From Enoplolaimus lenunculus (Eukaryota > Nematoda > Enoplea > Enoplida > Thoracostomopsidae): DNA of 64,000 bases. The stretch spans positions 1 to 64,000 of the forward strand of contig JASANG010002583.1 in the NCBI GenBank assembly GCA_030248215.1, in the 5' to 3' direction. Numbering within the stretch: the first letter of the stretch is position 1; each line of letters opens with the position of its first letter. The position numbers and the translations under genes were made by a program. Below, one piece after another: positions 1 to 10,919 of this stretch. Under the pieces are notes generated by a model. It was not told the origin of the DNA, did no database searches, and saw only the letters and a program-made list of their open reading frames with translations.

Positions 1-895
1 TCTTATCATTTATCTGCCATTGAATACAGTACGAAATAATTTCGTGGTTGCGTAAACAGCCCAAATGTTTAAAAGCGACTCAGCTCGGAGTATCAGTAAA
101 TTTAAAAATTAATTTTATTTTGTTCATTTTTTGTCATTAATGGTATGGGTTACGAGAAAATAAGCGAATTTAAACAATTAATTACAAGTAGATGGTGCGT
201 TGGTGCTATATCTCAGTGATAACTTTTATTTTAAACAAATGAAGGGTGCGGATATTTTTCGCTATCCGCCCTCCCAAACAATTGGCGTTGGCCCCAAAAT
301 TATAGTCGGCTTTTATATTTTTTGAATATTTGAAACGGAAATAAAAAAGATCGCGTGCCGTCGTAGCGTTGTCAACCCTTGCTTTTATCCATTTCTCACA
401 TGAATATTTTCAGTTTCAAATGAGACTTAGTTTCATTTCAAGGTAAGATTCGAATCACAGTGTCACGGGTGGGAGGCGTGTACGATGACCTCTGAGCGAC
501 AGGAGCGTGACGCTCGAACCCGAGGGGGCTGACGCGTCTTGTGGAGATTTTGCACTGCGCTATAAGTTAGAAGTGTTAAACACTGTTCACAGTATCTGAG
601 TTGCTCATATATTACTTGTATTTAGTTGCTCATAGTATACTCTACGAATGAGAGGGTTAAATGCAATCTCGCGACATGCCAAATCTTGGTTCAAAACAAA
701 AAAATTGTGTTGATTACAGTTGGCTACAACTCATTCTAGAAGATTTTCATTTCTTTTGGAGTAAAGTTCACGTTAAGTCTTCTGCCATATCACAAGTGTT
801 TGGAGGATAATAATACTCCGAATGTTAGAGCGTGCGTAATATAATGATTAACTGCACGAGCGAAGTAAGCAAGAAGCAAATGCACCTTTAGTACT
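1..895. other. Non-coding, no feature recognised
   Basis: No open frame with a recognisable domain, no convincing exon with splice borders and no inverted-repeat element was found here. The stretch near 480-540 is locally more GC-rich than its surroundings but has no structure I can name. Confidence 0.4.
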
Positions 896-950
896 AAATC
901 ATATTACAAAATTTTGGTAACGAACCTTGTTGGCGGGACCTAGGCCTTGG
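896..950 (+). repeat. Fragment resembling the 26.15-26.33 kb element
   Basis: The words ACCTTGTTGGC and TAGGCC followed by a G-rich CTC stretch match, with scattered changes, the right part of the GGATCC-ended element near 26.27-26.32 kb. It looks like a decayed terminal fragment. Similarity was judged by eye. Confidence 0.35.
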
Positions 951-999
951 GGGACTCTACTTGCGTTGGCCAAGTGTCACAACAGATCAGTGTCTCACC

Positions 1000-1400
1000 C
1001 AGGAATGGGAGTCTCGGTATTAGGCAGGTCTCGGTCTCGTTTTTTGAGTCTCGGTGGTTTGGAACCGAGACCGGGAAATCGAGGATTCAGCAAATGTATG
1101 ACTGTATTGTTGAAGTAAGTAATGTGATGGCTGATGAATGAAATCTTTTTGTCAAATTTTAAAATTTCATAGTTACGCAATAATTACGAGCAGATATTCA
1201 GAAAAAACATTAAAAAAGCTATCAAAAATGAAAAAAACTATAAAAACGTAAAAAAACCCACGAAAAAAGCATTAGAAATAGTTTATTTTAAAAATTTTCA
1301 TTTTTTTCGCTGAAGATCAAAAATTGATTGCGACTTTCCTTGGTCGGTTTCGGTAGTCAGGTCTCGGTCTCGGATATTAATCAAGACCGCCCAACCCTAG
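1000..1400. mobile_element. GAGACC-rich inverted-repeat element, copy 1
   Basis: The left end reads AGGAATGGGAGTCTCGG and the right end GACCGCCCAACCCTAG, an imperfect inverted pair. The interior repeats GGTCTCGGTCTCG words near both ends around an AT-rich core. Other copies or pieces lie at 12.07, 50.93, 54.31, 58.27 and 62.48 kb. It has no coding capacity, so it is a non-autonomous DNA element. Confidence 0.6.
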
Positions 1401-2032
1401 TCTCAACTGCGGCAGTTTCCAATTTGAATTTCACTTGCTTTTACTAAACTTCTGTTGTCAGTTGCTTGTTTACGGCAATAAAAGTTGACAACAAACATTT
1501 ATGTACAAAAGCCGCATTTTGGCTTCAATAATTGCAGGTACTTAAAACATTTACGGCCGCCGAACAGCCGGCGCTGTTGTTAGTTTTTTTAGCGATAAAT
1601 GAAACCTACGATTTAGTGTCATTGTTAAACGTTTTTAAACGAAATTTTCGCCACAAAAACAACCACATTAACACCGTTTATTACACACCATCTTGCCTAT
1701 ATTTGTAATCGTGAGAATGTCGGCTGTTAACGATGTTTATAAAAAGCATATTCGACTAGCGAAACGCCTAGCACAGATGGTTGCCTGCGCTGGAACTAAG
1801 TGGTGTACAAACGAAGGTGGGTGGCGTCACCCTCGGGGTGCGGATATTCGTGCTCGTACTGCCCAAGAGGGTTTTCGGCAGCATTAAAACAATTCTACGC
1901 TGGGAAATTTTCACGTCTAGAAATCTAGCCTTTATTGATGGGAATTAGTTGACGTAAGGCGGGTGGTTGCGATGTATCATCAGCAAAAATGCGAGGTGTT
2001 TTTAACTATTTAAAGGTTTAGATCACAATTTT
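1401..2032. other. Non-coding, no feature recognised
   Basis: A short open frame of 64 codons exists near 1.7-1.89 kb, but it shows no known motif and no supporting context. Nothing else stands out. Confidence 0.35.
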
Positions 2033-2229
2033 GGCACATGTATAGAACAGGGCCGGATCGTTTTCCGGCGGGGCTGTAATAGAGTCAGTTTAAGCTTTAG
2101 ACTAAATTTCTTGCTTAGGCTTAGGTTTAGGCTCAGGCTTATGAACAGGCTAATCCCTACGCTTAGGCTTAGGCTTAGGTTTAGGAATATGCTTATACTA
2201 ATGTTCCGGCACTGTTCTATACATGGGCC
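2033..2229 (+). mobile_element. TTAGGC-array MITE, family A, copy 1
   Basis: The ends are GGCACATGTATAGAACAG and CTGTTCTATACATGGGCC, a long imperfect terminal inverted repeat. Inside lie GGCCGGATCGTTTTCCGG, an AGTCAGTTTAAGC segment, then runs of CTTAGG/TTAGGC-like hexamers (for example 2161-2190). There is no coding frame. Related copies are at 4.62, 8.30, 11.44, 15.99, 24.95, 26.64 and 27.60 kb. Confidence 0.85.
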
Positions 2230-2391
2230 AAAATTTTAATACCTTTCAGCCGCGTTGGATAACAACATAATTTTTTGAAAACGTATATTTTAAACAAAAT
2301 ATATGTAAACCGACAATTTTCTAGCGAAACCAAATCGTATTTTAGCATATTTTAGCGATTGAAAAGTATGAGACCTGTACGTAAAAATATA

Positions 2392-2838
2392 ATCACGCCA
2401 TCCTAAAACACTGTAAGAACCGCCGCGCCCGGCCATGGTCAGACCACGCCATCCTAAGACTGTAAGAACTGCAGTGCCCGGCCATGGTCGGACCACGCCA
2501 TCCTAAGACTGTAAGAACTGCAGTGCCCGGCCATGGTCGGACCACGCCATCCTAAGACTGTAAGAACTGCAGTGCCCGGCCATGGTCGGACCACGCCATC
2601 CTAAGACTGTAAGAACTGCAGTGCCCGGCCATGGTCGGACCACGCCATCCTAAGACTGTAAGAACTCAGTGCCCGGCCATGGTCGGACCACGCCATCCTA
2701 AGACTGTAAGAACTGCAGTGCCCGGCCATGGTCGGACCACGCCATCCTAAGACTGTAAGAACTGCAGTGCCCGGCCATGGTCGGACCACGCCATCCTAAG
2801 ACTGTAAGAACTGCAGTGTCCGGCCATGGTCGGACCAG
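2392..2838 (+). repeat. 49-bp minisatellite, about nine units
   Basis: A unit of 49 bp containing CCACGCCATCCTAAGACTG, TAAGAACTGCAGTGCCCGG and CCATGGTCGGA is repeated head to tail about nine times. Most units are nearly identical; the first is more diverged and one lacks two bases. The period is not a multiple of three, so the apparent open frames across it are not evidence of a gene. Confidence 0.95.
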
Positions 2839-3107
2839 TTTTTTAAGGACTAAACCGCATTTCAAAGGCCAGCGACGCCCGTAGCCTGATATAAGACTTC
2901 TAAAAACGCTTCGTCGCTAGACAAAATAAGCTTGCTTTGCGTTTAGAATAGTAGTTTAAACGGACGTACTTTTTATGCGACTGGAGAAAATAATCATATT
3001 CGGCACCAAGTTTGCAGCATAGCGCTTGCCTAAAATACAAGTTACACTTTCAGTAATGTAAGATCGAGTAACCTACCCCTATGGCTAATACGTTTTACCG
3101 TTGTTGA

Positions 3108-3255
3108 CACTGCAAAAAACGGTGTGAGTCAAATTGACTCTCTGAAATAGGCTCTACGGGACTACACACGGGCGGAGTCGAATTTCACTTAGTTTGTGTA
3201 GTCCCGTAGAGCCTATTTCGAAGAGAGTCAATTTGACTCACCATTTTTTGCAGTG
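3108..3255. mobile_element. GAGTCAAATTGACTC palindromic MITE, family C, copy 1
   Basis: The two halves are inverted copies: CACTGCAAAAAACGGTGTG on the left and CACCATTTTTTGCAGTG on the right, with AGTCAAATTGACTC and CTACGGGACTACACA arms between them. The single strand would fold end to end into a hairpin. The right flank is TA; the left flank is GA, so the duplication is imperfect in this copy. Confidence 0.85.
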
Positions 3256-3413
3256 TATCTATTGATGGGAATCAGGTATCCAGATACGAACAAGCATCTA
3301 GATATGCCTACTACTAATTGCGTTAAACTATTTAAAAGTTATTTATAAACATTACTCGTAGTTCCGCCTGTGATTTTTACATTGGCAATACGTAAAATCT
3401 AAATTGTAAATAT

Positions 3414-3585
3414 GGCCCATGTTACTTTAAGAGGCGTCCAGGTTTCTGGTGGGTCCATAAAAGAAGGCTTAGATTTTAGATTACATTTGTTTTGCTTACG
3501 CTTAGGAATACGCTTGTGCAACGCTTAGGCTTAGCCTTAGGCATACGCTTAATCTACTGTTACGTCCCTTAAAGTGACATTGGCC
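3414..3585 (+). mobile_element. TTAGGC-array MITE, family A-prime, copy 1
   Basis: The ends are GGCCCATGTTACTTTAAG and CTTAAAGTGACATTGGCC. The inner arms read GGCGTCCAGGTTTCTGG and TCTACTGTTACGTCCC, around a core of TTAGGC-like hexamers. The outer GGCCCATG is shared with family A but the next bases differ, so the two families are related. Confidence 0.8.
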
Positions 3586-3921
3586 GTAAATCTTATAATG
3601 TAAATTGTTTTACTGGTAAATTAATAATTTTGCCTGGCGAAAAAATGGCTTTCATTTATGTGCCTACTGAATGGAATGAATAAGCACCGTTTGAACACAA
3701 CCTCTGTCAACAACCATGTTTTTGAAATTATAGGTGAAATATGCTACAAACGTCCAAAATGCCATACAACACCGATATGATCAATTACAAAATATTGTTT
3801 CGCAGAACGTATTTGGCTAGGAAAATTATACTGCTGAAATTAAGTTTTTGCTGCAGAATAATACATTTTTCAGCTTCTTTCACAAGCCTTAAGCCCATAT
3901 CTAAGCTTAATTCAAAGCCTA

Positions 3922-4131
3922 CTCTGCAAAAAATGGTGTGTCAAATTGACTCACTCCGAAATAGGTTCTACACGACTACACAAATTGAGTCAAAATTTGA
4001 CTCCGCCAGAGTCAAATGTGCGACTCAGAGAGTTGAATGTGACTCTGGTGGAGTCAAATTTTGACTCAATTTGTGTAGTCCCGTAGAGCCTATTTCGGAA
4101 GGAGTCAATTTGACTCACCGTTTTTGCTGTG
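3922..4131. mobile_element. GAGTCAAATTGACTC palindromic MITE, family C, copy 2
   Basis: The element begins CTCTGCAAAAAATGGTG and ends CACCGTTTTTGCTGTG, with TA on each side as a target duplication. Arms carry GTCAAATTGACTC and a GACTCCGCCAGAGTC core. It is longer than copy 1 because the centre keeps extra inverted AGTC words. Confidence 0.88.
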
Positions 4132-4623
4132 TATGTTATTTCAGATTTTTAAAATTTAGCAAACTTAGGGAAGTGCACAACACCCAAAATATATGCGCCA
4201 CACATTTTCCTGATTTGTTGAAAGATCAAGTCGTATACCCTTTCTCCACATTTAAGGTTTTGGCTTAAACTTAGGTAAAGGTTAACGCTAACGGCTTATG
4301 CGAGCCATTTCGAAACCTTAGCCAAAGCCTGACCGCCAGCCTGTATGTACAAGATTCGATGTTCTGGCACAAAAGTTTTAATAGATAAAAATTATGCCAG
4401 TAAGTATCAGGCAAAGAACGCTATTTAAACAACAGCGTTCGCACCAGGAAGGTATACAAGTATCATAGAGGATAATAATCTAAAATTTCAAATACTGCAT
4501 TGATTTCAATTCTAAACGGCGACGCTAAGTCTATTTTTTTTTAAATTTTGTGTTCGCCGAATCAATTGTGTACAAACTATATTGGCCACCGATAATTGAA
4601 TTTCATATTTTATAATAATTTTA

Positions 4624-4805
4624 GCTCATGTATAGAACAGGGCCGTAACAGTAGTATAAGCATATTCCTAAGACTAAGGCTAAGCCTAAGCGAAGGATGA
4701 GCCTATTCCTAAGCCTAAGCCTAAGCAAAAATATTAGTTAAAAGCTTAAAGTGACTCTATTATAACCCCTCCGGAAAACGATCCGATCCTGTTTTATACA
4801 TGGGC
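4624..4805 (-). mobile_element. TTAGGC-array MITE, family A, copy 2
   Basis: The ends are GCTCATGTATAGAACAGG and CTGTTTTATACATGGGCC. The hexamer array reads CCTAAG on the plus strand and GGAAAACGATCCGATCC lies near the right end, so this copy is inserted in reverse relative to copy 1. Confidence 0.8.
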
Positions 4806-5029
4806 CATACTTTTTATCTTGAATTGGCATTTTTTGGTTGGAAACCTGTTTCGACTAAAAGTAGCACTACCAAATAATACTGAAGCGTTAGCAACGAAGT
4901 GTGGCATGAAATGCTGTAAAAAAGTAAGGATACAAAGACGATCCAGCAGTAGCACAAGACCTTCGGTAGTAGCTCAGAACCTTTCCGTTAGTTTTTGACT
5001 GGGGTTTTACCAAAACACCGGCATCGACT

Positions 5030-5370
5030 ATACGATAATTCGCCGCCAGACAGTTTACCGTCTGACATTTCCAGACCCGACATATGATAGGCCACGATAT
5101 TTTATCACCACGGCAACTCTGCGACCCCGACACAGAGGCAGATCGAACAATAACCAACATTTTAACAAACAAACAACTTGAAAACAATCCTGTGAACACA
5201 TCTGAACCTGATAGTGGACCAGAAACTATCGGCTCGACGAGCTGTCGTGACCACTTCCAGGCGACAAATTGTCGGGTCAATGTATGCTGGTGCCTGCCGG
5301 CAGACAATGAGTTATCGAGACGACGAAATGTCGGACGAGTTGTCGGTCGACGAATTGTCGTAACTCCCCA
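5030..5370. repeat. GACAATTTGTCG-rich repeat, copy 1
   Basis: The stretch is filled with short words such as CGACGAGCTGTCG, GACAAATTGTCGGG and GACGAATTGTCG, many of them self-complementary. A shorter relative lies at 6.18-6.30 kb. Clear terminal repeats were not resolved. Open frames on both strands across it look like by-products of the repeated words. Confidence 0.5.
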
Positions 5371-5379
5371 CCATAAACC

Positions 5380-6011
5380 ATAAGATTTTAAAATGTAGTC
5401 TAATAGCGGGTTCGGAATGATAGCGTTTTAAAAAGCGTGCTTTAATGACGAGTTATGAAATGGAAATTTTTTTGTGCTCGAAGTTTTACGACACAATTTC
5501 TTCTCTCGACTGTAGTGAATCAAAGCTGTATTTTTATTGTTTGAAGGAACTACAATACGTTTGAAATCAAAATATTGGCTTAAAATAACTGTGAATTGTG
5601 ATGCATTTTCGTTCTCACAAGCGCAAATTATATATATATGTATATATATATTCATAATTTTCCCTATCTGTATGTAATTTTCGCACAATTTTGCGTCCCT
5701 CGAATACACAGTACCGCAACTGTACTCAGTACTGGTGTGAAAACGAGTATAGTGAGACAGAAAATTGTTATATTCTGTCAGCAATCGCTGCTATTTTAGA
5801 GTACTTTTAAAGTCACAAATTGGCCCGTAGAATGACAATTGTGGACATTTTTGGTCTCAAGAAAATATGAGAGAAAAAATTTCACACAAACGCAATTCGC
5901 GCTGCGCATGCGGCGGAAAGTATAAAAGTTGAAAATTGTACTTTAATTTGCTGCAATATCGCAAAAAAATGTCACGATCGTATATTGTCGTATTACAAAA
6001 AATGGAAGCTA
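5380..6011. other. AT-rich non-coding with a short TA microsatellite
   Basis: No gene is seen. A run of alternating T and A, about 5629-5652, is a simple microsatellite. The rest is plain AT-rich sequence. Confidence 0.45.
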
Positions 6012-6180
6012 CGCTGCAAAAAATGGTGTGTCAAATTGACTGACTCCGAAATAGGCTTTACGAGACAACACAAATTGAGTCAAAATTCGACTCCGCCAGA
6101 GTCAAATTCGATTCACTCTGTCGCACGTTCGTAGAACCTGTTTTGGATAGAGTCAATTTGACTCACCATTTTTTGCAGTG
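6012..6180. mobile_element. GAGTCAAATTGACTC palindromic MITE, family C, copy 3
   Basis: Ends CGCTGCAAAAAATGGTGTG and CACCATTTTTTGCAGTG are flanked by TA on both sides. The arms hold GTCAAATTGACTGACTC and GAGTCAATTTGACTC. The right half is partly diverged, so the hairpin is imperfect. Confidence 0.88.
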
Positions 6181-6183
6181 TAC

Positions 6184-6300
6184 GATATTTCGTCAACCCG
6201 ATAACTTGTCGTTTCGACATCTCAGGCGATCCGAAACACCGATGCCTATAATCGGGCGACAAATTATCGGGTCGACGAGTTGTACTTTGGAGTAATCGAT
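6184..6300. repeat. GACAATTTGTCG-rich repeat, copy 2
   Basis: Words such as CCCGATAACTTGTCG and GGGCGACAAATTATCGGG recall the 5.03-5.37 kb repeat. It abuts the palindromic element directly, so that element probably inserted into an older copy of this repeat. Confidence 0.4.
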
Positions 6301-7127
6301 AAGTTGTCTCAACAAAGTGTTGTGTGACCCAGAAAATAGTTTTTAACCCATTAATTCGAACTTTATAATAAAGTTGCAATAACTGTTTATTATCAACCAT
6401 GTCAGTAATGATATTCCATCTGTGCCAGAAATAAACAGACTCACCTTGTATGAGCAGCAGGACATCCGGTGACAACCCAATTTGGTTGGCCTAAAACCAA
6501 AAAATAAATCATTCAATACAAAAATTGCTATAAACACTGACCAAAAGAGGTAAATGTTATTGAAACACATGAATTCTGTTGGCTGAAACAATACAGATTA
6601 ATGCTAAAATTAAAGTATTTGTCTTAAATACTTAGAAATATGCTTGTAAAGTAATATTTCTACAGCCGTGTTTTGTGCATTGGTTTACCGGATACTGAAA
6701 AACCTTCAGTACCACGGCTGGGTACCCGACCGGTTTCGGCATCCACTCAATGTTTTATATGTATGAAAAGAACATACTGACGTTTACTGAAATTCACTTT
6801 AGTTATACCATGCACATAAGTAGTCCCGAAGCTAGCAACCACCCCACCCCCTATAGGGGCCTGGGTTCATCGAGAGCTTCACTCAGATTAACTCAACGAA
6901 TATGTATTTATGTAGATGCACTTCAGAATATCACGAGAAAATCTTGTGACGTCATCCATGGGTCCTACATTTATCGTTTGGGCGTCCGTACAATCTAAAA
7001 CCGGACCTGGGTTTTGGATGCCCATAATGGTCCAGAGTAGATCTCATGCGAGCCCTGACGTTTCCGTAGGCTGCTGGCGAGCGAAGCAATTCCCCCACTA
7101 TCAAGGGTGGAGGTGCTGATGACATTC
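6301..7127. other. Non-coding, no feature recognised
   Basis: Short overlapping open frames are present on both strands but none shows a motif, a splice context or a match to another part of the window. Confidence 0.35.
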
Positions 7128-7490
7128 GTGTTTTTAGGCTTTGCTAGATTAGGTACCTATCCAAAACATATAGACCATAGACGCAAAAATTAGCGCTTTA
7201 GATGCGGTATTTCGAGTTACAATTAGGTCTTGCGCGACGTTAAACCTGATGTATACTTAAAATATCTTGAAAATTGCAGATAATTTTTGCGTTTAAAATT
7301 ATGGCTGGACGGAAATTATTGCAGATAATTGTGGCTGCAAGACCAAATGGCGAGATCAACTGAGGGATGCCTCGCAGTGGGATGGTGCCCGAGATCGAAA
7401 ATTGGTAACAGTGTCGGCCTCACACGAGGCGTATGCTCGGAGTTGACTGTCGAGTTAAAATATAAGTTTTGCGAATGTAAAGTTTTCACA
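7128..7490. repeat. Dispersed repeat related to 54.1, 58.4 and 59.2 kb
   Basis: The segment holding GCGCGACGTTAAACCTGATG, GCAGATAATTTTTGCGTTT and a GTGGCTG-type word recurs with changes at about 54.14-54.23, 58.38-58.60 and 59.16-59.31 kb. All copies pair a GACGTT-like word with AACTGGTGTAAATT-like text. Element ends were not resolved. Confidence 0.4.
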
Positions 7491-7681
7491 ATTCGACATA
7501 TAAATTGGCACCAACGCCTGGTCTGTTTGAAACTTAAAAGTTGTTATTTTACACCGGAAATATTTTTTTAGAAAACAGACTTACGGTGTAAGCTCAGGAT
7601 ACCGTTTGGGCTTGCATCTGAGAAGAATGTAATCTGAAACAAAAAAAACAACATATACAGATTGAAAACTATACAAAACCA

Positions 7682-7931
7682 CACGGTAAAAAATGGGGAG
7701 TCAAATTGACTCTGACGGAAGTAGGCTTTTGATGACTACACAAACTGAATCAAAATTCGACTCCGCCAGAGTCAAATTCGATTCATTGAATCGCTCAGTG
7801 AGTCAAATTTGACTCTGGCGGAGTCAAATTTGACTCAGTTTGTGTAGTCAGAGTCAAATTCGACTCAGTTTGTGTAGTCAGGAAAAGCCTACTTCTGAAA
7901 GAGTCAATTTGACTCCCCATTTTTTACAGTG
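7682..7931. mobile_element. GAGTCAAATTGACTC palindromic MITE, family C, copy 4
   Basis: Ends are CACGGTAAAAAATGGGGAG and CTCCCCATTTTTTACAGTG. The arm word here is GGGGAGTCAAATTGACTC, a subfamily difference from copies 1-3. A block of about 30 bases with AGTTTGTGTAGTCA is duplicated in tandem in the right half. Confidence 0.82.
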
Positions 7932-8301
7932 CATTAAAGATACTTTGCGTTACATGCGTTCGTGGGTTTGAGTTTACGGCAAACTATTTTAACGCGAACT
8001 TGTGTACGTAACAGTACATACGAACGGCAGACTTTCAATTTTGGTGCACCGCTAACTTTGGACGCCCAAATGGTGCTTTGACGGTGATAAGACTGGCTCA
8101 GGTAAGTTTGAAAGTTATAGCTCGGTATCAAACTGTTTCAACTGAAGCTGTGTGGCCATCAAAACAACCCTCGCCATAGTGGATTTCCTGCAGAGTGAAT
8201 TAAGCTTCGTTTATGGAATCCTTCTCCCGAGAGTGGATCGTTGGTGATCCGCACATTTTGAGCTAAAGATTGTCATGTTTATTACCATGTTAAATTTACA
8301 T

Positions 8302-8686
8302 GCCAATGTATAGAACACGGGTGGAACAGTGGTATAAACATAATCTTACGCCTAAGCAAAAAATGAGTCTAAAATTTAAGCTTACTCTATTCCAGTCCCA
8401 CAGTAAAACGTTCCGTCCCTACACTGTAAATTCCAATGAGTTAGTCAACTCAGACGGAAAGTTACTTATTCCTAAGTTTATAACAATATACTTTAACTCA
8501 CTCTGAGTTTAGTTGATTCTCACTCTGGAGTCGAATTGATTCCGGGAGAGTTGACTAAATAAATCAGAATGAGTTGAATCAACTCAGAATTATGACTTCT
8601 GATAGTCCTACCTCAGACTGAGTGCGATTCAATTCATTCTGAGTTAAAATCAACTCACTGGGATTTACAGTGTAGCAACATTGGCC
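8302..8686 (-). mobile_element. Family A relative interrupted by a palindromic element
   Basis: The left part reads GCCAATGTATAGAACACGG, then CCTAAGC hexamers and AAAACGTTCCGTCCC. The matching right end ACATTGGCC occurs only after a 251-bp palindromic element (8422-8672). Removing that insert restores a normal end, so this is a nested pair with the family A relative as the older host. Confidence 0.7.
8422..8672. mobile_element. CACTGTAAATCC palindromic MITE with TA duplication
   Basis: The ends are CACTGTAAATTCCAATGAG and CTCACTGGGATTTACAGTG, flanked by TA at 8420-8421 and 8673-8674. The interior repeats GAGTTGATTCAACTC-like words in inverted halves. The plan matches family C, but AACTCA words replace the AGTCAAATTGACT arms, so it is a sister family. 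Confidence 0.85.
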
Positions 8687-9394
8687 AATTTCCGTAAAAC
8701 TATCACGCTGAGATCAGCAAACATTTCATGCACCGTTGGTTACTTGATAGTCATTAATTGACGTTGTTACATGAAACATTTAATTTTTGTACAAGTGCAA
8801 GTATTATACCAGCGAACAGGACAAATTAAAAGTTGCATTTCACTGAGATTATTGTTATATTTTGCTAAAACATCGGCATAAACAACAATTTTGTGGTGTA
8901 ATATGACAAAGTTTGACCTTGTTTTGAGCAAAATAGTCATTTATTTCGCCTGTCATAGTAAAACTTTGCGCCTGCGCTACTCCGTGAACACGTGTAATTA
9001 TAACTGCAACTGTGGGCAGATTACACAATATCTCCGATATGAGATTTTTTGACTATTAAAACAGTCAAATAATTTGTTAGAGTTTTATTTAAACCAATAA
9101 AATTCGGTGATTCGTGACCATCAAAATTACTTGCTTCACAGTTTTGATGAGATTGAAAAAGTGTGTTGGTTCGCCATTCATTTATGGTTAGGTGGACCCA
9201 AAAGTATAAGGTGGACAATAACCGCGTTCGGCTACGATTCAAACCGACTATCTTTAAAACGTCGTCTACGCTTTTATATGCAACTTGTACTTAAACCTGG
9301 TTTTTTATTCGTTGGTCCTTATTTTAATGCTTTATTTCATATGTGCTCCTACACTATTTTATAAGTACATTTTGCAAGTAAACCTATTGTATTG
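8687..9394. other. Non-coding, no feature recognised
   Basis: Opposed short open frames near 9.02-9.36 kb carry no recognisable motif. No repeat shared with the rest of the window was noticed. Confidence 0.35.
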
Positions 9395-9753
9395 CAGGAT
9401 GCAACCGGAAATGAAAAATACCGGAGCCGGAGGTCAAAGAAACTTGCCGGAGCGGGCGGTGAGGCGGAATTAGGTGGTAAAAATGATAGTTAATTAATAG
9501 TAAATTTTAGCCAATATCTGCAATATGTTGTTAAGTTATTTGGTTTTACGCTATAATTTTCTGCGAAATTTCAGGAATCCTTTCCTGAAAATTGTGTCGA
9601 AAGTAAAACGAAACGCGCTAAACAGATATAAATTTTGCAAAATTATGCAAAATTTTTTACTGCCGAAATTGCCGGAACCTCTAGCAAAAATTCTACCGGA
9701 GCCGGATGCCGATTTTCTGTCGGAGCCGGAGACTGACCTTCGGTTGTACCCTG
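9395..9753. mobile_element. CCGGAGCCGGA hAT-type MITE, copy 1
   Basis: The ends are CAGGATGCAACCGGA and CTTCGGTTGTACCCTG. Inside are repeated ACCGGAGCCGGA words at both ends and a core with TTTAGCCAATATCTGCAATA and CGAAATTTCAGGAA. The flanks TTGTATTG and TTGTTTTT agree at six of eight bases. A better preserved copy lies at 20.29-20.65 kb. Confidence 0.8.
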
Positions 9754-10347
9754 TTGTTTTTGTATATAACTGAAATTTTGTGTTATTTAGGCTCAAAAGA
9801 TCTCGTTAAATGTAAAGTTCAATTAACTTTTTGCAGACGGAACTGAAACAGTGATTTTGTTTTAAGCGGTGCACTTTTAAGCCGTAATTATATTCACTCA
9901 AATTTAAATCGATACAAACGTACGGCGCTGATGTGGCAACGAAATGTGCCGCTGTGAAAAGAACCGTTGGATGCTTTATTTTTCAGTGTCTATAAACGTC
10001 AAAACTTATCAGTTTCGCAGTATCAGGGGTGTAATTTTTCACAACTTTAATTTATAATCGTTGTTCGGTCGATACAACTACAATATTTTAACCATTTCTA
10101 TGCCACTTTTAGTTTTACATGACATTGGAATTTTAAAACAGATGGCAAACGTTTACACAGTGTGCGCGACTATTCAATTAATGTAAAAACTGCTCTTTAT
10201 CAAAGGCGGGTGGTATTATGGCGGTTTATATACTGCATAGCGTACGAACGTAAAAATACAAACTACTTGAAAATGTTGGTGTTCTAAACGATTTAAAGTG
10301 AACGAAACGTCAAATTATCAGATTTATTTCGGTGAATAATGTCAAAA
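9754..10347. other. Non-coding, no feature recognised
   Basis: Nothing supported as gene or repeat apart from the bordering elements. Confidence 0.35.
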
Positions 10348-10518
10348 CGGGCCCGCAGCCAAGTTGGAGCCAGGGGTGGGGGCTTCGCCCCCCCCTGGAA
10401 AATTTTTGAACCCCCCTAGAAAGTTATCAACCTCGCTTGTACCCATTGAAAACCCTTAATTGCCCGTTCTAAAACATTTGTAGCCACCCTAGCAAGGTGA
10501 GCTGGCTACGGGCCGGCG
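10348..10518. mobile_element. GGGCCCGTAGCC-ended MITE, family D, copy 1
   Basis: The left end CGGGCCCGCAGCCAA and the right end GCTGGCTACGGGCC are inverted. Inside are CTTGTACCCATTGAAAACCC and several C-rich runs. Related copies are at 15.40, 16.82, 17.99 and 22.57 kb. Confidence 0.7.
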
Positions 10519-10636
10519 TCAAAATAGTTCAAATTAAAAAATATTTCAAGAAAATTTTGGTTGTTTGTTACAAAAAGACAACTGGGAACAGTAAAACGGC
10601 ACTGCATGTTTTAAATCATAACTGTAATGTCATTAA

Positions 10637-10912
10637 AGCTCTATTCACACGTGCAAATTTGTACTGTGCCGACTTGCAGCTGCAACTTTACACTTGCAAG
10701 TTTTGCCCAAAATTCCGTTCGAAAAACTTGCAGCGGCAAATAATTCATTAAAAATCATAGCTAAGAATTTAGTTCACATGTGTGAATAACCATGCAAGTT
10801 CACTGAATTTATTGCAGCCGTTTTCTCATTGGCTGATGAAAAAATGCCAATTCTGCATTTCAATTTGCAGCTGCATGTTTTCGCAGCAAAAACTTGCACG
10901 TGTGAATAGGGC
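10637..10912. mobile_element. GCTCTATTCACACGTGCAA inverted-repeat element
   Basis: The left end GCTCTATTCACACGTGCAA is matched by TTGCACGTGTGAATAGGGC on the right. The interior is rich in TTGCAGCTGCAA-like words in both orientations. TTAA sits beside both ends (10633-10636 and 10913-10916), which would suit a piggyBac-type duplication, although one extra A lies between TTAA and the left end. Confidence 0.72.
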
Positions 10913-10919
10913 TTAACAA

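Noticed and set aside
2150-2200. Interstitial telomere from a chromosome fusion
   Set aside because: The TTAGGC-like arrays are inside repeated elements with inverted ends, in many places and both orientations, so they are element parts and not fusion scars.
2290-2789. Open frames with repeating RPWPGTAVLTVLGW-like peptides
   Set aside because: They come from the 49-bp minisatellite, whose period is not a multiple of three; the frames change between units and no gene context exists.
5084-5383. A 99-codon plus-strand frame
   Set aside because: It overlaps a larger opposite frame and the GACAATTTGTCG repeat; no motif was recognised.
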